Part shown: in pieces, positions 34,886 through 46,059 of the stretch | Numbering within the stretch: the first letter of the stretch is position 1 | Layout of the letters: each line of letters starts with the position of its first letter | NCBI GenBank assembly: GCA_011109175.1 | Contig: RDEW01000002.1 | Span: 82,579 to 146,578, forward strand | Direction of reading: 5' to 3' | Source of the DNA: Dicyema japonicum | Lineage: Eukaryota; Dicyemida; Rhombozoa; Dicyemidae | DNA length: 64,000 bases | Program-made: the position numbers and the translations under genes | Notes under the pieces: model-generated | Database searches by the model: none | Told to the model about the DNA's origin: nothing | The model's input: the letters and a program-made list of their open reading frames with translations, nothing else

Positions 34886-36234
34886 TATTTATAATTTTAA
34901 AAATAAATTATCTTAATGTTAAAAAAAAGTTATAATTATTATCCTTGAGCTTCGCTTGGAATGAATTCTGCCCAAGCACCATTAGTTTTAGTATGCCAAC
35001 TGGTGCAATACAGAAATGGACCCACTAATAGTTAACAATGTGAGAATTATAATGATTTTGTTTTAAGGTCCATTTATTAGTGAAGATTAGGTAATAAGAT
35101 ATTCTTTTACAAAAAAGTTGAAAGATAAGACTGAATTGACAAAATCAACGAATTTAATATATGCTTTTAAATACTTGATATATTTTAAATCTTGTTGACA
35201 AGGTTGAAGAGATAGGCGATATTAATGTGGTAACCAAGAATGTTATTTGGCTCTTCAAGTATTGAAAAAATATTTTAAACATCTTGAATTGTTTGATTTA
35301 AATGGTTAATCTGCTTTCAAGTGTCGCCTCAATGTCATGATATCTCTAAGGCTTTTACTGTGTGATTTGATGCTCCGTTAAAACAGCTTCGACAGCGAGT
35401 ACGTAGAATATCTGTCATTAGATCAAAGTTTTTTCTGCGCAAGGACCTATGATATTTCTGCTGTTTCTGAATCCAGCATCTTCGACGAGGACATGATGTT
35501 TTAACTATCTCCCATATTTAATCTCAACTTTATTTCTCTCGTTGATGAACATTCATTAATGATAAATAATTCTCCTCGAAATAGAATCACACTCAATCTG
35601 GAATCTATCCTCGCCCTACCTACGTCTTCAGGTAATCTTTCATCTCCCAGGAAAATTTCAAACATCTTCCTGAGACTTTTGAGTGACTACAATGTTGTTG
35701 AAATCATTGGGATGTCCATCGTAACCACATGGGAGCATTTAAGTACCTCCCACCAAATGCATGTCTAAAAGCTATTCTATGGTGTACTTATTTCCCCCAT
35801 CTAAATTGGATGACGTCCTGATCTAGTATAAACGCCGAAATTATCATCAAAGGTCACAATTCAAGGTCATCACGTCAAACTAGTGAAATTTCTAATACAC
35901 CGACTCTTATTATGAGGTCTCTGGGGTACCTGTGGTAAAGACTATGATGCCAGTTATAAATGGCTAACATATATGCAAATGCGAATCCCCAAGGATATTG
36001 AGTAAGTGGAAGAAATCCTGCAGAATCCACAACTCTTAAGAATTGCTTAAAATGTTTTCAGCATAAAAACAATATTTTATTAAACTGGTTCAAAAATTTG
36101 TATTTTAAATAGTTTATTAATTTTATTCGCATTTTTAATAAATAATTAATATTATTAAATTTGAATTCTCTTTTTTTAATTATATTTTTCAATATCTCCC
36201 GGCTATTATTATTATTTTTGATATTCAATTACTC
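34886..36234. other. stretch without a called gene
   Basis: AT-rich DNA with a 69-codon plus frame (35559-35768) that I do not recognise. Flanking LINE fragments suggest this is further transposon debris. Confidence 0.35.
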
Positions 36235-36590
36235 AATAATAAATTAATTCAAATTTTCGAGAAGAGTGCTCCATTATGGGTAGCAGGCATTGAGTAAGCA
36301 ATAGGAGTTGCCACTCATGGTCGCAATGTTCTGGAAGAGCTTGAGCTACGGGGAGGGTGATTACAGTCATTCGCTTCCTTAGTCCTGCAAACCGATCGAT
36401 CACCCTGATAAACTTTGCTGTGCTAGGGCCAGGCTCACCAGATATCCCAACGGAGATCGATTGGAAGGTGAGGCTGATGTGATAGCTAGCGTACAATCTT
36501 CTATTAGGAAGAACCAAAAGCGAAAATTGTTGTTTTCCGAAATTGGAATTCCTCCCAAAGTCGTACCTGGTTGAAGGCTGCATCTTTGTA
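36235..36590 (-). mobile_element. RLE-family LINE, 3' end fragment
   Basis: The minus-strand frame contains ISVGISGEPGPSTAKFIRVI, then DRFAGLRKRMTVITLPVAQA, equivalent to the VETTG...FL-xx-LG and RISLAIQRGN-type blocks of the family. It is 5'-truncated. About twenty codons upstream fit the region after the endonuclease. Confidence 0.6.
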
Positions 36591-36607
36591 ACTTCTACGA
36601 AAATGCA

Positions 36608-36808
36608 TTGAAAAGTGAAAAAACTAAAATTATTAACATGGAATGTAAAAATGTATCTTCTGAAGATTATTCGTTCCTTTTAAATTGTCAGCCATCCTCG
36701 GCATCTGACGAAAGATGTTTTTCGCAATTCAAGAGTTTTTTGAGGACAAAGAGAAACTTTTGTACGCGAAATCAGAAAAATTACGTAATGTCCATTTTCA
36801 ATAAATAG
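36608..36808 (+). pseudogene. hAT-family transposase, C-terminal fragment
   Basis: The frame ends QPSSASDERCFSQFKSFLRT then KRNFCTRNQKNYVMSIFNK. The S-x-S-x-E-R-x-F-S pattern followed by a basic helix and a short hydrophobic end is the hAT C-terminal dimerisation block. Nothing upstream of it survives, and it abuts an RLE fragment on its left. Confidence 0.5.
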
Positions 36809-37064
36809 TCTTTAAAACAACATTTGTCTTTTATTGTTTCGCATCTATATTTTACTGAGAATAAAGTTAATTTTTTTAATTTTAAGGTTAAAAAATGTTT
36901 GCCCTAATTACTAATTCATTTTCGAAAATGTTTGCTTATGGATATTATTTCACGACTAATAGTTCGTTTTCTAACAAGTCAATGATATTTAAACAAATTT
37001 AATTTACGTGGAGCCATGTGGTTACTTGATTGAAGAGTTCTTTTGCTTTATTCCGTTTCTGCTC

Positions 37065-37125
37065 TTTTTTTGTTCCCTTAAAGTGGTGTTATGTGGTCCA
37101 CCTGTTCAAGGTGACGCACAATGAA
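37065..37125 (+). repeat. interspersed repeat, copy 1
   Basis: The words cttaaagtggtgtt, then tccac-tgttc and gtgacgca occur here and again in the same order at 42105-42165. The element type is unknown. Confidence 0.5.
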
Positions 37126-37131
37126 CGATAG

Positions 37132-37420
37132 TCATGATCTGAAATTATCATCAAATTTCGAAAATAAATGAAATTCCATTTTAACGTAAGCACTGCTGAT
37201 GATTTGGAAAGGAGTAAGTACCTGCTCAGAATATGGATGTGTCATTGGTCCGAGCACATCTGAGTTTATCAGGTTAATCGGACGGCTTCGGGGAAGCGGA
37301 AAGAACCAAGAATGACGCGATGGCTTTTTCAGAACATTGGCCATGAAATTACCGGCGATGAATTTACCGGTTACTGATTTATTTGAGCAGTTATAGCGAC
37401 AAGGCTGATTGTAGTTTTGG
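37132..37420 (-). pseudogene. retrotransposon integrase fragment
   Basis: The minus frame reads NVLKKPSRHSWFFPLPRSRP then INLINSDVLGPM. The S-D-V-x-G-P-M after a basic stretch is the form of the first catalytic Asp region of a retroelement integrase (IHSDxxGP). The fragment is short, has no terminal repeats nearby, and contains stops downstream. Confidence 0.4.
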
Positions 37421-37484
37421 TTGGAACAACTTTCCGAAGATCAATGGAAATGTAAAATATTCATAGATTCCAAATTATAACAGT

Positions 37485-37620
37485 TACCAGAGGTGTTCTC
37501 CAGGAGATTGGAAACGCATCTCGTCCAGGATGGGAGATCCGCGGGAGTGGAATGGTTACGCGACCGTCTCAGAATTGCCATCGTTCGCGGCAATGATCAC
37601 TATCTCTAGATATCTGGTAT
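37485..37620 (+). mobile_element. RLE-family LINE, terminal fragment
   Basis: It reads RRLETHLVQDGRSAGVEWLR then DRLRIAIVRGNDHYL, which is the last ~35 residues of the family protein. It directly precedes another, longer fragment of the same family in the same orientation. Confidence 0.65.
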
Positions 37621-37649
37621 CTGAATTTTTTGTCATTCTAAAAAAACGC

Positions 37650-38109
37650 TGCTATGAACAACATTGTCATGCGTTTCTTGAAGCAGTAGGCTTCTGGGTA
37701 GTGCTGGAGCCGTGGGATTAGAGGTCGGAGACAGGAAAAGGTCGGATGGGCTAACAATCTTTCCGTTTTTAGGGAAAATCGCTAGTATGGGATTGCACTT
37801 GTTTGTATTCTTATAACTCAATGATGCTCACTTCGGCGCAGTCTGCTGGATCGGCAGACGATCTTGCTGAGAAATCAAGATAAAAAATATGGTGGAATTG
37901 GAGACCACTTTCGTTCTGTATCGGTAACAATCGAAACGTTTGGTATTACGGGAAGTATCACAGCCTTGCTCCTTAAGGAAATCGGGGGAAATTGGCCCAT
38001 CGTAAGAAAGACGTGCGGAAGCGGTCAGGCTAAGGCAACGAATGGGGATTGCAGTTGTCCGCGGAAACGCTTACTCCGTAATCTCAGCACTTTCCTAGTA
38101 CTACCCTAA
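37650..38109 (+). mobile_element. RLE-family LINE, endonuclease-region fragment
   Basis: The sequence reads FLEAVGFWVVLEPW, then GDRKRSDGLTIFPF (the catalytic RPDG-type block with Pro to Ser), a decayed WD block, and KKYGGIGDHFRSVSVTIETF, ending near 38109. Frameshifts and stops are present. Together with the fragments at 37485 and 38165 it forms a head-to-tail run of three pieces. Confidence 0.75.
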
Positions 38110-38164
38110 TCGCATGTTACTTTTTTGTTTTTAAAATAAATTTTTTTCTAAATCAATTCGTGCG

Positions 38165-38402
38165 GAGAACTAAAAATCAAGAAATATTCTTGCCTCGGGG
38201 ATCGCTACCGATTTACTCCTGTTGCGACCGAATCATCGGGAGCCGTTGGTACAATGACGGCTGAGTTCTTGTTAGAACTCGGAGGATTGCTTGCCGGAAA
38301 GAAAAGGGATCAACGAGAAGGTTATGGCTAAGACAAAAGAATGGATGGCCATTCTCCGAGGGAACTCGTTAGCAATCCACGCAGCAGGCTTCCTCAACTG
38401 AC
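38165..38402 (+). mobile_element. RLE-family LINE, 3' end fragment (sister of 21730-21965)
   Basis: LKIKKYSCLGDRYRFTPVAT, ESSGAVGTMTAEFLLELG and a ggatcaacgagaagg segment match 21738-21960 almost base for base, so the two are recent sister copies of one subfamily. The frame is broken after DQREG. Confidence 0.8.
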
Positions 38403-40192
38403 ATTTGTTTAATTTGTAAAAAAATTATTTTGTTTAAAAAAATAAAAAATAAATTCGTTTATTTTCTCAAAAATCTACACGTGTTAGAAAAGATAAAGAC
38501 AAAAATAACAACCTCACAACTTTAAACAGATGATTAAGATTATTAATCGATAAATACATTTTTTATAGAAAACCGGGTTTTACCGTTGATTTAATCAACA
38601 ATGTGTCATTTATAATTTACTGAATTTTCGACCTTTTCTAACATGGGATCAGTCTCAGACCATCAGGAAGCTTGCCATTCCTGTTTTCCTTCATACAACC
38701 GAAGGACGTGTGTTAAGATCATCTCCTACATCGGATTTTTAAAGAATTCAGGGATCTCTCAGATACATTCACTCAGAGATTTCGAATACAGACTTCCAAT
38801 AGTGTCTTACCGTCGACACAACAAATAACTCACACAAAACTGACGCGATAATTCTCTGATTTTTTATCTTAATAAAATCAATGTCCTGGTCTCTGGTATT
38901 GCCCACTTTTTCCAAAATATAGATACAGATTCGAAAACTGGTAATACCGAAATCTTCGTTTCTTAAATGAAGGAGGTTGTACCTGCCACTTTAAATTCTA
39001 ATCGGATAACTCCCTGACCTTTTCAAAATCACCCCTGCATTCTAGTTCACATAAGAAATTTGCGATCTCGATATTCCTTACTCACTTTTCAATGACTGAA
39101 AGTTCCACTGTTAAAACTCTCTGATTTCACTCACCTCCATAACTGCTTTTTTATTTCTTGTTGCGTTGGGACTTGCTTCCTTTTTTGCTGTACACCTATT
39201 AGTTGTTAACTGTTGACTTATTTCTCGATGGGGGGTTAATAATAATAGTCAGTCCTTAGAAAAAAATAATGCCTGTATTCATCGTTTACGGACAATTTCC
39301 ATGTTCCATTACCCTTTACTCGCCATTTCTCAGTCCAATTCCAGAGGTGTTGAAAATGAGAAAATTAAAAAAAGTTGGTTTTAATCTTTAAAATTTTGTT
39401 TTTTACCTTTAAAAAATTTAGTGACGCTATTGATCGGAAAAGTGACGCTAATGGTCGGGAAACCCAATAATAATGGTCAGTCCTTAGTAAAAGTCGAAAA
39501 TTATTCCCAGAATTTTTAAAAGCAAAGTTAGAATTAATGGTTAGTCGAGTTAAAATTATAATTTGGGATGACATAATAGAGATTAGATTGCTGGTACACA
39601 TTATTAGAATCTCTTCCAACTGCGATAAGTAAGAATTTATATATTGATAACTGGTTTTTGTTGAAGAAATTCATTATCTTAAAATTTGTGTGAATAGTGA
39701 ATGGAATAATCATTTTTTTAGCATTCACTTTAATTTCTTTATAAATCCAATATTTTATCACTAAAATATTATAAATTTAAAATACAAATTTTTATTTTTT
39801 TAATAAACAGAAAATAAATTTTTATTGTTACATTCTTGTTAATTTCTGTTTTGTTGAAGTACGCAGTGATATGGCCAGTAGCCATATTATTGAATTCGTA
39901 ACGAATCGAGTCATTCACAAATAAATTATATTTATCTAATTTTTAAATCAAATATACAAAGTCTGCACATTTTGACCATTTTGTAAAAACTTGAGGGCGC
40001 TATGATTTAATTTACAAAAATGCCACATTTTGTGTAACGAGAATGCAGGAATACCCCAATTCTGTACCACTGACAGTAGTAGCCAGCCAAATATGTCTGT
40101 GTAAAGTCAAAATCGTATCTGTTCTTTATAAAAATACGTCTTTTTTGTTTCTCAGCTTTCGAACTCGTCGCTTCCGACTAATATGAATTAAA
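38403..40192. other. intergenic stretch, no gene called
   Basis: AT-rich DNA. Short frames at 38643-38828 (+) and 39365-39761 (-) have stops on all sides and no recognisable motif. The phrase ataatagtcagtccttag recurs about 230 bases apart (39240 and 39468 regions), a small local duplication. Confidence 0.35.
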
Positions 40193-41345
40193 TTACCGTA
40201 CAATGTTGTATTCTCCCTTGACTGATGTGATTGTAAGCGAAACGTTGATTTTGTCGTTTGAATGCTGCTGTTGGCTGCAGAGACTATATTTTGTGGAATT
40301 ATTCGTTTTAATGCACAAAGCGGTAACTTTTACCAAAATTTTGCTGGTAAAATTAATTCTTTCAAGTGAAAATGCATTGACGAGCAAATAAGTCGTTTCT
40401 AAATGCCAATCCCAGTTACTTTGATTGCACAAAACTTTGTACAATGTGTAAATACATGGTTTTGTGTGTCGTTGGACGATAGGGTCACTTGTGCACAAAA
40501 AAATTTCAAATCATCACAATTTTTGGCTTCTCTTAGTGGCAGGATTTCAGTGAATTCATATAAATTATGTTTGATTCCTAGTATTTTAATAATCGGGAAC
40601 CATTAGTGAGTACTTCTCTGTACTTTGGGATCTTTATGTCCGCAAATTCTGAGTTTCTCTTCTCGTAGCTAGCGTTTGTGTTGTCGTTGGAGAAATAAAT
40701 TTTAATCGAGTCTACCGTTTCAGTGGTTTTTTGGTCGATTAAAATCTTCACATCTGCTTTATTGGGTTTGTAGTCAGTGAGAATGAACTCGTATTCTGTA
40801 TCCAACTCCAATTCTAATTTATGTTCACAAAATACCTTTTATTTTGAAAGTTGTTATTAATTGGAACAGCAAGAGGCTTATCATTGCTTTTTTGTTCGAT
40901 TTTACTATTTAAGGAGACCATTTTATTTATTTGGAAAGGGCATTGCCGATATATTGATATTGAGTTAATGGAAATTGAATTATTCCAAGACCCAGGGAAA
41001 ACTAAACTAAGTAATTGATACTGACGAATTCCAGCAGATCCCTCACCCAATCAGAGTCATCCAAAGCTTTGTCCAGCGAGATGAGGTCGATTCCAGAACT
41101 CGTCTCCAGAGAGCGAAATTGTCTCCCAGTGGAATGAATAGATGGATCCTTTTGAGTGTCAGCCAGGCATTGGGCATCTCCTGAGTCAGGTGGATTCAAG
41201 GACACAACTAGAGGGAAGGAAAAGAAATCTTCAATCAAGTACCAAATGGCACCACGTGGATATTAAATTACTAAAAATCCAATTTGTAAAGTTGATGGAT
41301 AAAGTCATTTAATGGGTTTTCCTGGTTTATAAAATTCACCATTTT
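40193..41345 (-). CDS. uncharacterised multi-exon gene
   Basis: Several protein-like minus frames follow one another with short gaps that could be 18-25-nt introns. A possible start is ENPLNDFIHQLYKL (~41320-41280). Then come SLNPPDSGDAQCLADTQKDP and SSGIDLISLDKALDDSDWV (~41190-41050), ELDTEYEFILTDYKPNKADV and KILIDQKTTETVDSIKIYFS (~40810-40680), HNLYEFTEILPLREAKNCDD (~40565-40505), then KINVSLTITSVKGEYNIV ending near 40193. The 40810-40200 part alternates hydrophobic and polar residues as in a beta-sandwich. I recognise no family and could not resolve every junction, so a pseudogene is possible. Confidence 0.35.
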
Positions 41346-41429
41346 GCTTGAATATGCGTAGCACTTTGATCATACGAAAGGACTCGAAAGTTAAAGGACT
41401 CGATTAAAGAAAGAATTAGTACGCATGGG

Positions 41430-41990
41430 AGTTATCTCATATGATCCGATCAAGCCATCGTGTCATTCTAGGCTCTTCCTTCCGCTGTCCTGCAAGCCGC
41501 CTGACCAACCTGATAAACATTGAAGCTGAGGCAAGCATGCGAATCGTCTCAACAGAGATCGGGTGGAAGGTAAACCGATCCCCAGTGCTACGATATTTAC
41601 TCCTATAGGAATCTTCGTTAGTACTTGCTACGGAACCCGCGCACAAAGTTGACTTGAACAGATTCATTTGAGAAAGTATCCGTGCATGTTAAGTCCTAAA
41701 AAAGGCAAATCCCTCACTCCATAGCATAGTGGTTACGCCTATCATTTCAGAAGGCAAGTAAATCCGGGGTATCCGATAGCCTTCATGATTGTCGAGTTTA
41801 GTATGGAGTGGCGATGGAACTCCAGGCGCATGACAGCGAATGTTGTCTTTTCCTGCCATCGGCATCGGTGTTCCAAGCAAACAAGAGCAACTCCAACAAG
41901 AATGCTATCGTCCCAACTGAGTACAGACAACGTGAACCGGAAAGGCATTGAGTCAAGATCCAGAATTCTTTGCGGGAAATTATTTTAAGT
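41430..41990 (-). mobile_element. RLE-family LINE fragment with a tRNA-like insert
   Basis: Minus-strand blocks: DDSILVGVAL (~41920), the degraded Cys/His knuckle region (~41880-41790), then KYRSTGDRFTFHPISVETIR and FIRLVRRLAGQRKEEPRMTR (~41610-41480). The middle, where the endonuclease core should be, is replaced at ~41705-41760 by a tRNA-like stretch, gcatagtggttacgcc on the plus strand. Frames are broken. Confidence 0.6.
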
Positions 41991-42104
41991 CTCAATCCTT
42001 AAGAATAAATTTCAAGATTATATATACGACCTGAAAGGATTTATTTTGAGAGATCACATGTAAAGACAATAAATAGATATTACTTGACCCCGACATATTC
42101 CTTG

Positions 42105-42165
42105 TTCACTTAAAGTGGTGTTGTTATCCACTTGTTCCAGTGACGCAAAGTGTACGATACTAATG
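42105..42165 (+). repeat. interspersed repeat, copy 2
   Basis: This is the partner of 37065-37125: cttaaagtggtgtt, then tccac-tgttcc and gtgacgca in the same order and orientation. Confidence 0.5.
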
Positions 42166-42329
42166 ATTTATTTATTAACCCAAAAAAACAGTTAATTTAA
42201 TTACTTTAATTAAGTGATATCGACAACCTCAATCAGATTTCTCATCCTCTCCTTGTGGCTCTACAGATTTAAAAAGCAATTCAAAATAAAATTCAGAATA
42301 ATACATGGCGAATCACAATCAGCTGATAA

Positions 42330-43297
42330 AGGAGGTGGGAATACTTCCGATCGACTTTCAATGATTTCCTAGAGAAATATGAAGAAAACATTTTCAATGT
42401 GTGATGAAACTCATTATTTTATAAAGCCGTTTCCAAAAAGAGATTTGCTGAAAGAAATGAGTCACAAAGCGTACATAAAATAAGAAAAGAACGTATGACA
42501 CTTCTTTTGTGTTGCAGATACACAGGAGAAAAATATAAACCGCTTATAATTGGGCGTGCGAAGTCACCAAGAGTATTAAAAGGTGTGAATCTGAAAAAAA
42601 TCGGCATTGAACATTATGCTTCAAGCAAAGCCTGGATGACAAAAAATATTTTTTGAAAATTGATTTTCTCGATTTAACGAGGAAATGAGGGAGAAAAGAA
42701 GAAAAAGAGCATTATTAATTGACAATGCAACTTGTCATGCTGTTTCTGCCTAATATTCAAACGTAGACGTAATATTTTTTCCAAAAAACACAACTTCCTT
42801 AATTCAGCCATATGACCAAGGAATAATACAGGCATTTAAGAATCATTTCAATAATTTGATGATGAAGACGATTATCTATGATAAAAATCCTATAGCTCAA
42901 ATAGATGAAGCAATAAAGGGAATCACAACATTTGATGCTATTTCATGTTCGAAATTGGCATGGGACGAGATTAACTTCAATACAACATTGCTTTGAGAAG
43001 GCTTTGGAATATGACTGTCGGGAAAAAGAGGGCACCGGAGAAAGTCTGATTGATTCAGATATCGTGGAAAATGCGATTTTGGAGAGCTTCTGGGATGATC
43101 ATAATAGTGATGAAGAGGACTGCAGCGAACAATTTCTGGAACATTTGGATGATCAACAAGTTATAGACAATGCGAAATGCGCATTCGCAATGCTGCTAAA
43201 TGTCATTAAGCAAGAGACTCCGGAAAATGTACTTGATCTATTCAGATTCAAAGCAAATATTATGAGTTCGATGCAAAAAAACAAAACCCTCGATTAA
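42330..43297 (+). pseudogene. second Tigger-like DDE transposase, broken
   Basis: The order of blocks is that of the DDE_1 core: MCDETHYFIKPFPKRDLL (~42400), KRALLIDNATCH (~42706-42741), NTTSLIQPYDQGIIQAFKNH (~42790-42848). The C-terminal region (42932-43297) is still an open frame of 121 codons, acidic, ending QKNKTLD with a stop. Stops at several places in the core make it inactive. It differs from the copy at 19023, so two Tigger lineages are present. No inverted repeats were found around it. Confidence 0.75.
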
Positions 43298-43993
43298 AAT
43301 TAACGGATTTTTTATTAAAAAATAAAATTGTAGTATCCGTCTTGGTTATAGTAGAGGGACAAATCTGCTTCAAGGGCTCTGGCGGTAGTTCAGTGTGTGA
43401 CTGGCTGCTGTCTGTATCCGCATCCAAGTCTCAGTTCCTCTATTCACAACGGAGAGGAAAATTAAAAATGGACTCGAGGTAATCTTCGAAAACATTCCTA
43501 TTCCTTCTACATGAATCCAGAAAATCTTTGGAGTAACATTAGGCTCCTTCCCACCTACAGCTTGCATCAGCAAACTATATCTCCAAGTTATTAGTCGACA
43601 ACTGAATACGGCTATTCTGTCTGGAAATTCACTCTTGACTATTCGAGGGTTGATCGCATAAACTCTCTCAACAGAAAATCATGCGGCATGTGCAATCAGA
43701 CACCATATCCATCCCTAGTCTTTTTTCAGACGCTGCGACGTTGAGAAATGGCCAAGGCTTCCTATGTATCTGCAAGGAACTAGGAAACTCATTCAGAGAA
43801 AGGGCGGCCAGATCGGCCATAAAAATGTAGACACAAAAAGGCAATTGGTTCGTTGGCGGACACTAAAGGAAAAATCGCGAGATGTTAGAGATGGATCACC
43901 TAATTAATGAGTTGACGTTTCTTTTTGGTGGTCTTCATGTTTTAAAATAAAGAGTGTGCATATCTTGTTGGCTCAACAAAAAAATTATGACAA
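43298..43993. other. stretch without a called gene
   Basis: Plus frames at ~43370-43720 have a weak LINE-like flavour (SKSQFLY, CGMCNQTPY) but too little to call. The last ~90 bases before EAPP are its 3' flank. Confidence 0.3.
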
Positions 43994-44531
43994 TTACTCA
44001 CTCACAATAATATTAAAAAAATGAAAGGTTTGTTCAATATCCATTACAGCCACGTGGGTAGAACACGTGTTACATCTCACAGTATAGTAGACCTCTTCAC
44101 TTTTAGGCAACCTCATCAATTCATTAGGCAGGACTTACAATTCGAGACAAACAAGGCTCTGTACTGATTCGCATAAATTGAATGCCTAATCACTGCTTAT
44201 TAACAAACACCTTTGACAGTCACGTGTGAGCAAAGTGAAGCATCCAGGACAGTAAAGGGTCCCATCTGTGAGAGGAAGAGGAGTTGAAGAATCCTTCTGT
44301 TTTGGAAACAAGTAACTTCGTCGTGTTTTATCAACCCAGTCTTGGTTTCTTTTGTCAATTTGGCTAGAGTATAATTCGACTTCATTAGTGGTATGATCGG
44401 TTTGGCTGTTGGTGAGGTTACAATCTTCTATTTTTTGTGCAACGTCACTTTCCAGCGCAGAAAAGTTACTAAAGCTTATTACAAGGCATTTACAGTATAT
44501 TTGTGTCTGAATCACTACTTTCATCACACAT
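43994..44531 (-). CDS. EAPP: EAPP (E2F-associated phosphoprotein)
   Basis: EAPP is a small nuclear protein that binds E2F1-3 and modulates their transcription. The start is ATG at 44531-44529 (MCDESSDSDTNI, an acidic Ser/Asp start like the family). A 25-nt intron follows, then NQDWVDKTRRSYLFPKQ, the conserved DGTLYCPGCFTLLTRDCQR, a 25-nt intron, HSIYANQYRALFVSNCK, a 23-nt intron, SEEVYYTVRCNTCSTHVAV and FHFFNIIVSE with TAA at 43996-43994. Two CxxC pairs suggest a zinc site. At roughly 155 residues it is about half the human length; the acidic N-terminal half is mostly missing. All three introns splice the conserved frame exactly, which supports the model. Confidence 0.92.
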
Positions 44532-44654
44532 GAATATAAAATTTAAATCTTAAAAATTAATTTAAGTTTGAATTTTATTATTAAAAAAATAAAGTCTTTT
44601 AGTTAAGAAGCCAGGATAGGAAGGCGTTTCCTCTGATCACTTCCAATTCGATAT

Positions 44655-45060
44655 TTTGAAATGTTTATTTGGACTATGGAAGATCGGTACCCACCCGGTC
44701 TTGATGAATATCTACAAACAATACATTGAACCATGCTTCTCGTACGCGTGTGCTTCGTAGGGACCTTCATTATCATGGACGAATTCCAAGAAAATCGAGG
44801 ACGTACAAAAGAATGCTTTCAAAGTCACGGAGCGGTGGACTTGTGGGAGACACAGAACCGGACCGACTACTCTGGAGGCCCTCATCAAACTAAACTTTGG
44901 CATGCGGAAAGGTGGCCCCTCAAATACAGTCAGTCGCCCAGTACGAGCTTGTGTGGGCACGAGGGAGGAGCACCGGGAAAGGATGAAAATTTTGGTGGAA
45001 CGCATCGGGATCACGTGATAGCTAGTTTTGTTTTATCGTGGTCTTGGGTGTTAAATAAAT
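44655..45060 (+). mobile_element. APE-type LINE (Jockey/CR1-like), 3' end of ORF2
   Basis: Plus-strand translation gives GTHPVLMNIYKQYIEPCFSY, ACASWGPSLSWTN, KKIEDVQKNAFKV, RPVRACVGTREEHRERMKIL and GIT with a stop. A TTAAATAAATAAATAA tail follows at ~45050. The same C-terminus (QYVEP, YACAAWG, SEHREKMARLL, AGIT) occurs at 62235-63001 on the other strand. The end of this fragment is the left edge of the tandem unit. Confidence 0.7.
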
Positions 45061-45064
45061 AAAT

Positions 45065-45200
45065 AATTCGAACCTCTGCCTCAACTAGAGTCCTTCGCTC
45101 GCATCTATTCAAGCAAGTCTTCGTCCGATCTGGAGAGAAATGTGTCAGTCTTTCTCCCACACCTGGAAGTCTGTTGTCGATTCCAGTTAAAGGCTCCACT
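45065..45200 (-). mobile_element. RLE-family LINE fragment in unit 1
   Basis: Minus-strand codons preserve VEST-like, SLQIGRRLA and LRQRFE elements in shifting frames, similar to the SNIGRRSL fragment at 59650. Equivalent copies are at ~49265-49400 and ~53345-53480. Very decayed. Confidence 0.45.
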
Positions 45201-45839
45201 TTCTTGAATTTCTGTAGTCAAACACCTTAAAACCTCGTTTTTGGAAAATATTAGTCCTTGTGTTGACGTATTATTCGATGAACCTCAACGACTTTAAATA
45301 ATGATATAATAAACATTAGATTTATCATAGTCATTCATGTCATGGACAAAAAACTCAATACTTAGCTTGTTAACTTCTCCAGGCTCTCAATGAAATCATG
45401 TGCTACAATACAAATTCACCAGTACATTCTTCGTTGTCAGCATCGGTATCTCCCATGTCATTTCGTGCATTTCTTTATTGCCGATTTTCGAGAAAATAGC
45501 GGAAATTTCCAATTCCATCAAGCAGATTGTAACCGGTAAATTCATCGCGGTTAAATCAAGGGACCACGTGCCTGGGATTCTAGATAGAAGAGGTCGAAAT
45601 ATTGATTTTTATATTATAGTTAAAATGCGATTTTTGAGACTATTTCGACAATAGGAGTCACATGATGAAAATGGAAGAGAGGACCTATTTCTCTACCTCT
45701 CTTTAGAAGCGGAAGCCTCTTTCAGTAGATGACGTAAGCCTCCAATTTATTATTGAGGTTGCTTTTCTTGTCTTTTTAGTTGCCATCTGAAAATACATTA
45801 TTGGCTAATTTTCAATGGTTTTTTAAAAAAAAATCATTA

Positions 45840-46040
45840 TATGTAATTGTGTATCTTTTATTGAAAAAGCATATCCCCTGACGATTTGCAAGGAGATACG
45901 CTCAATGAGCCAGCTACCGTTTTCTTCTTCGCGATGAGCAAGCCGATCTTGTTTAGCAGGGTCAGTGACCTGCTTCCAATGATTCCTGTCGTTTCGACCG
46001 CCACTGGTTCGAATATGAATTGTCCTCCAAGACATTTGTA
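45840..46040 (-). mobile_element. RLE-family LINE, 3' end fragment in unit 1
   Basis: The minus strand reads FIFEPVAVETTGIIGSRSLT, LLNKIGLL and, after a frame change, NGSWLIERISLQIVRGYAFS, the family terminus. Equivalent copies lie at 50050-50232 and 54130-54310. It ends beside an AT-rich stretch. Confidence 0.75.
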
Positions 46041-46059
46041 TTTTTTATTTTAAGGTCTC

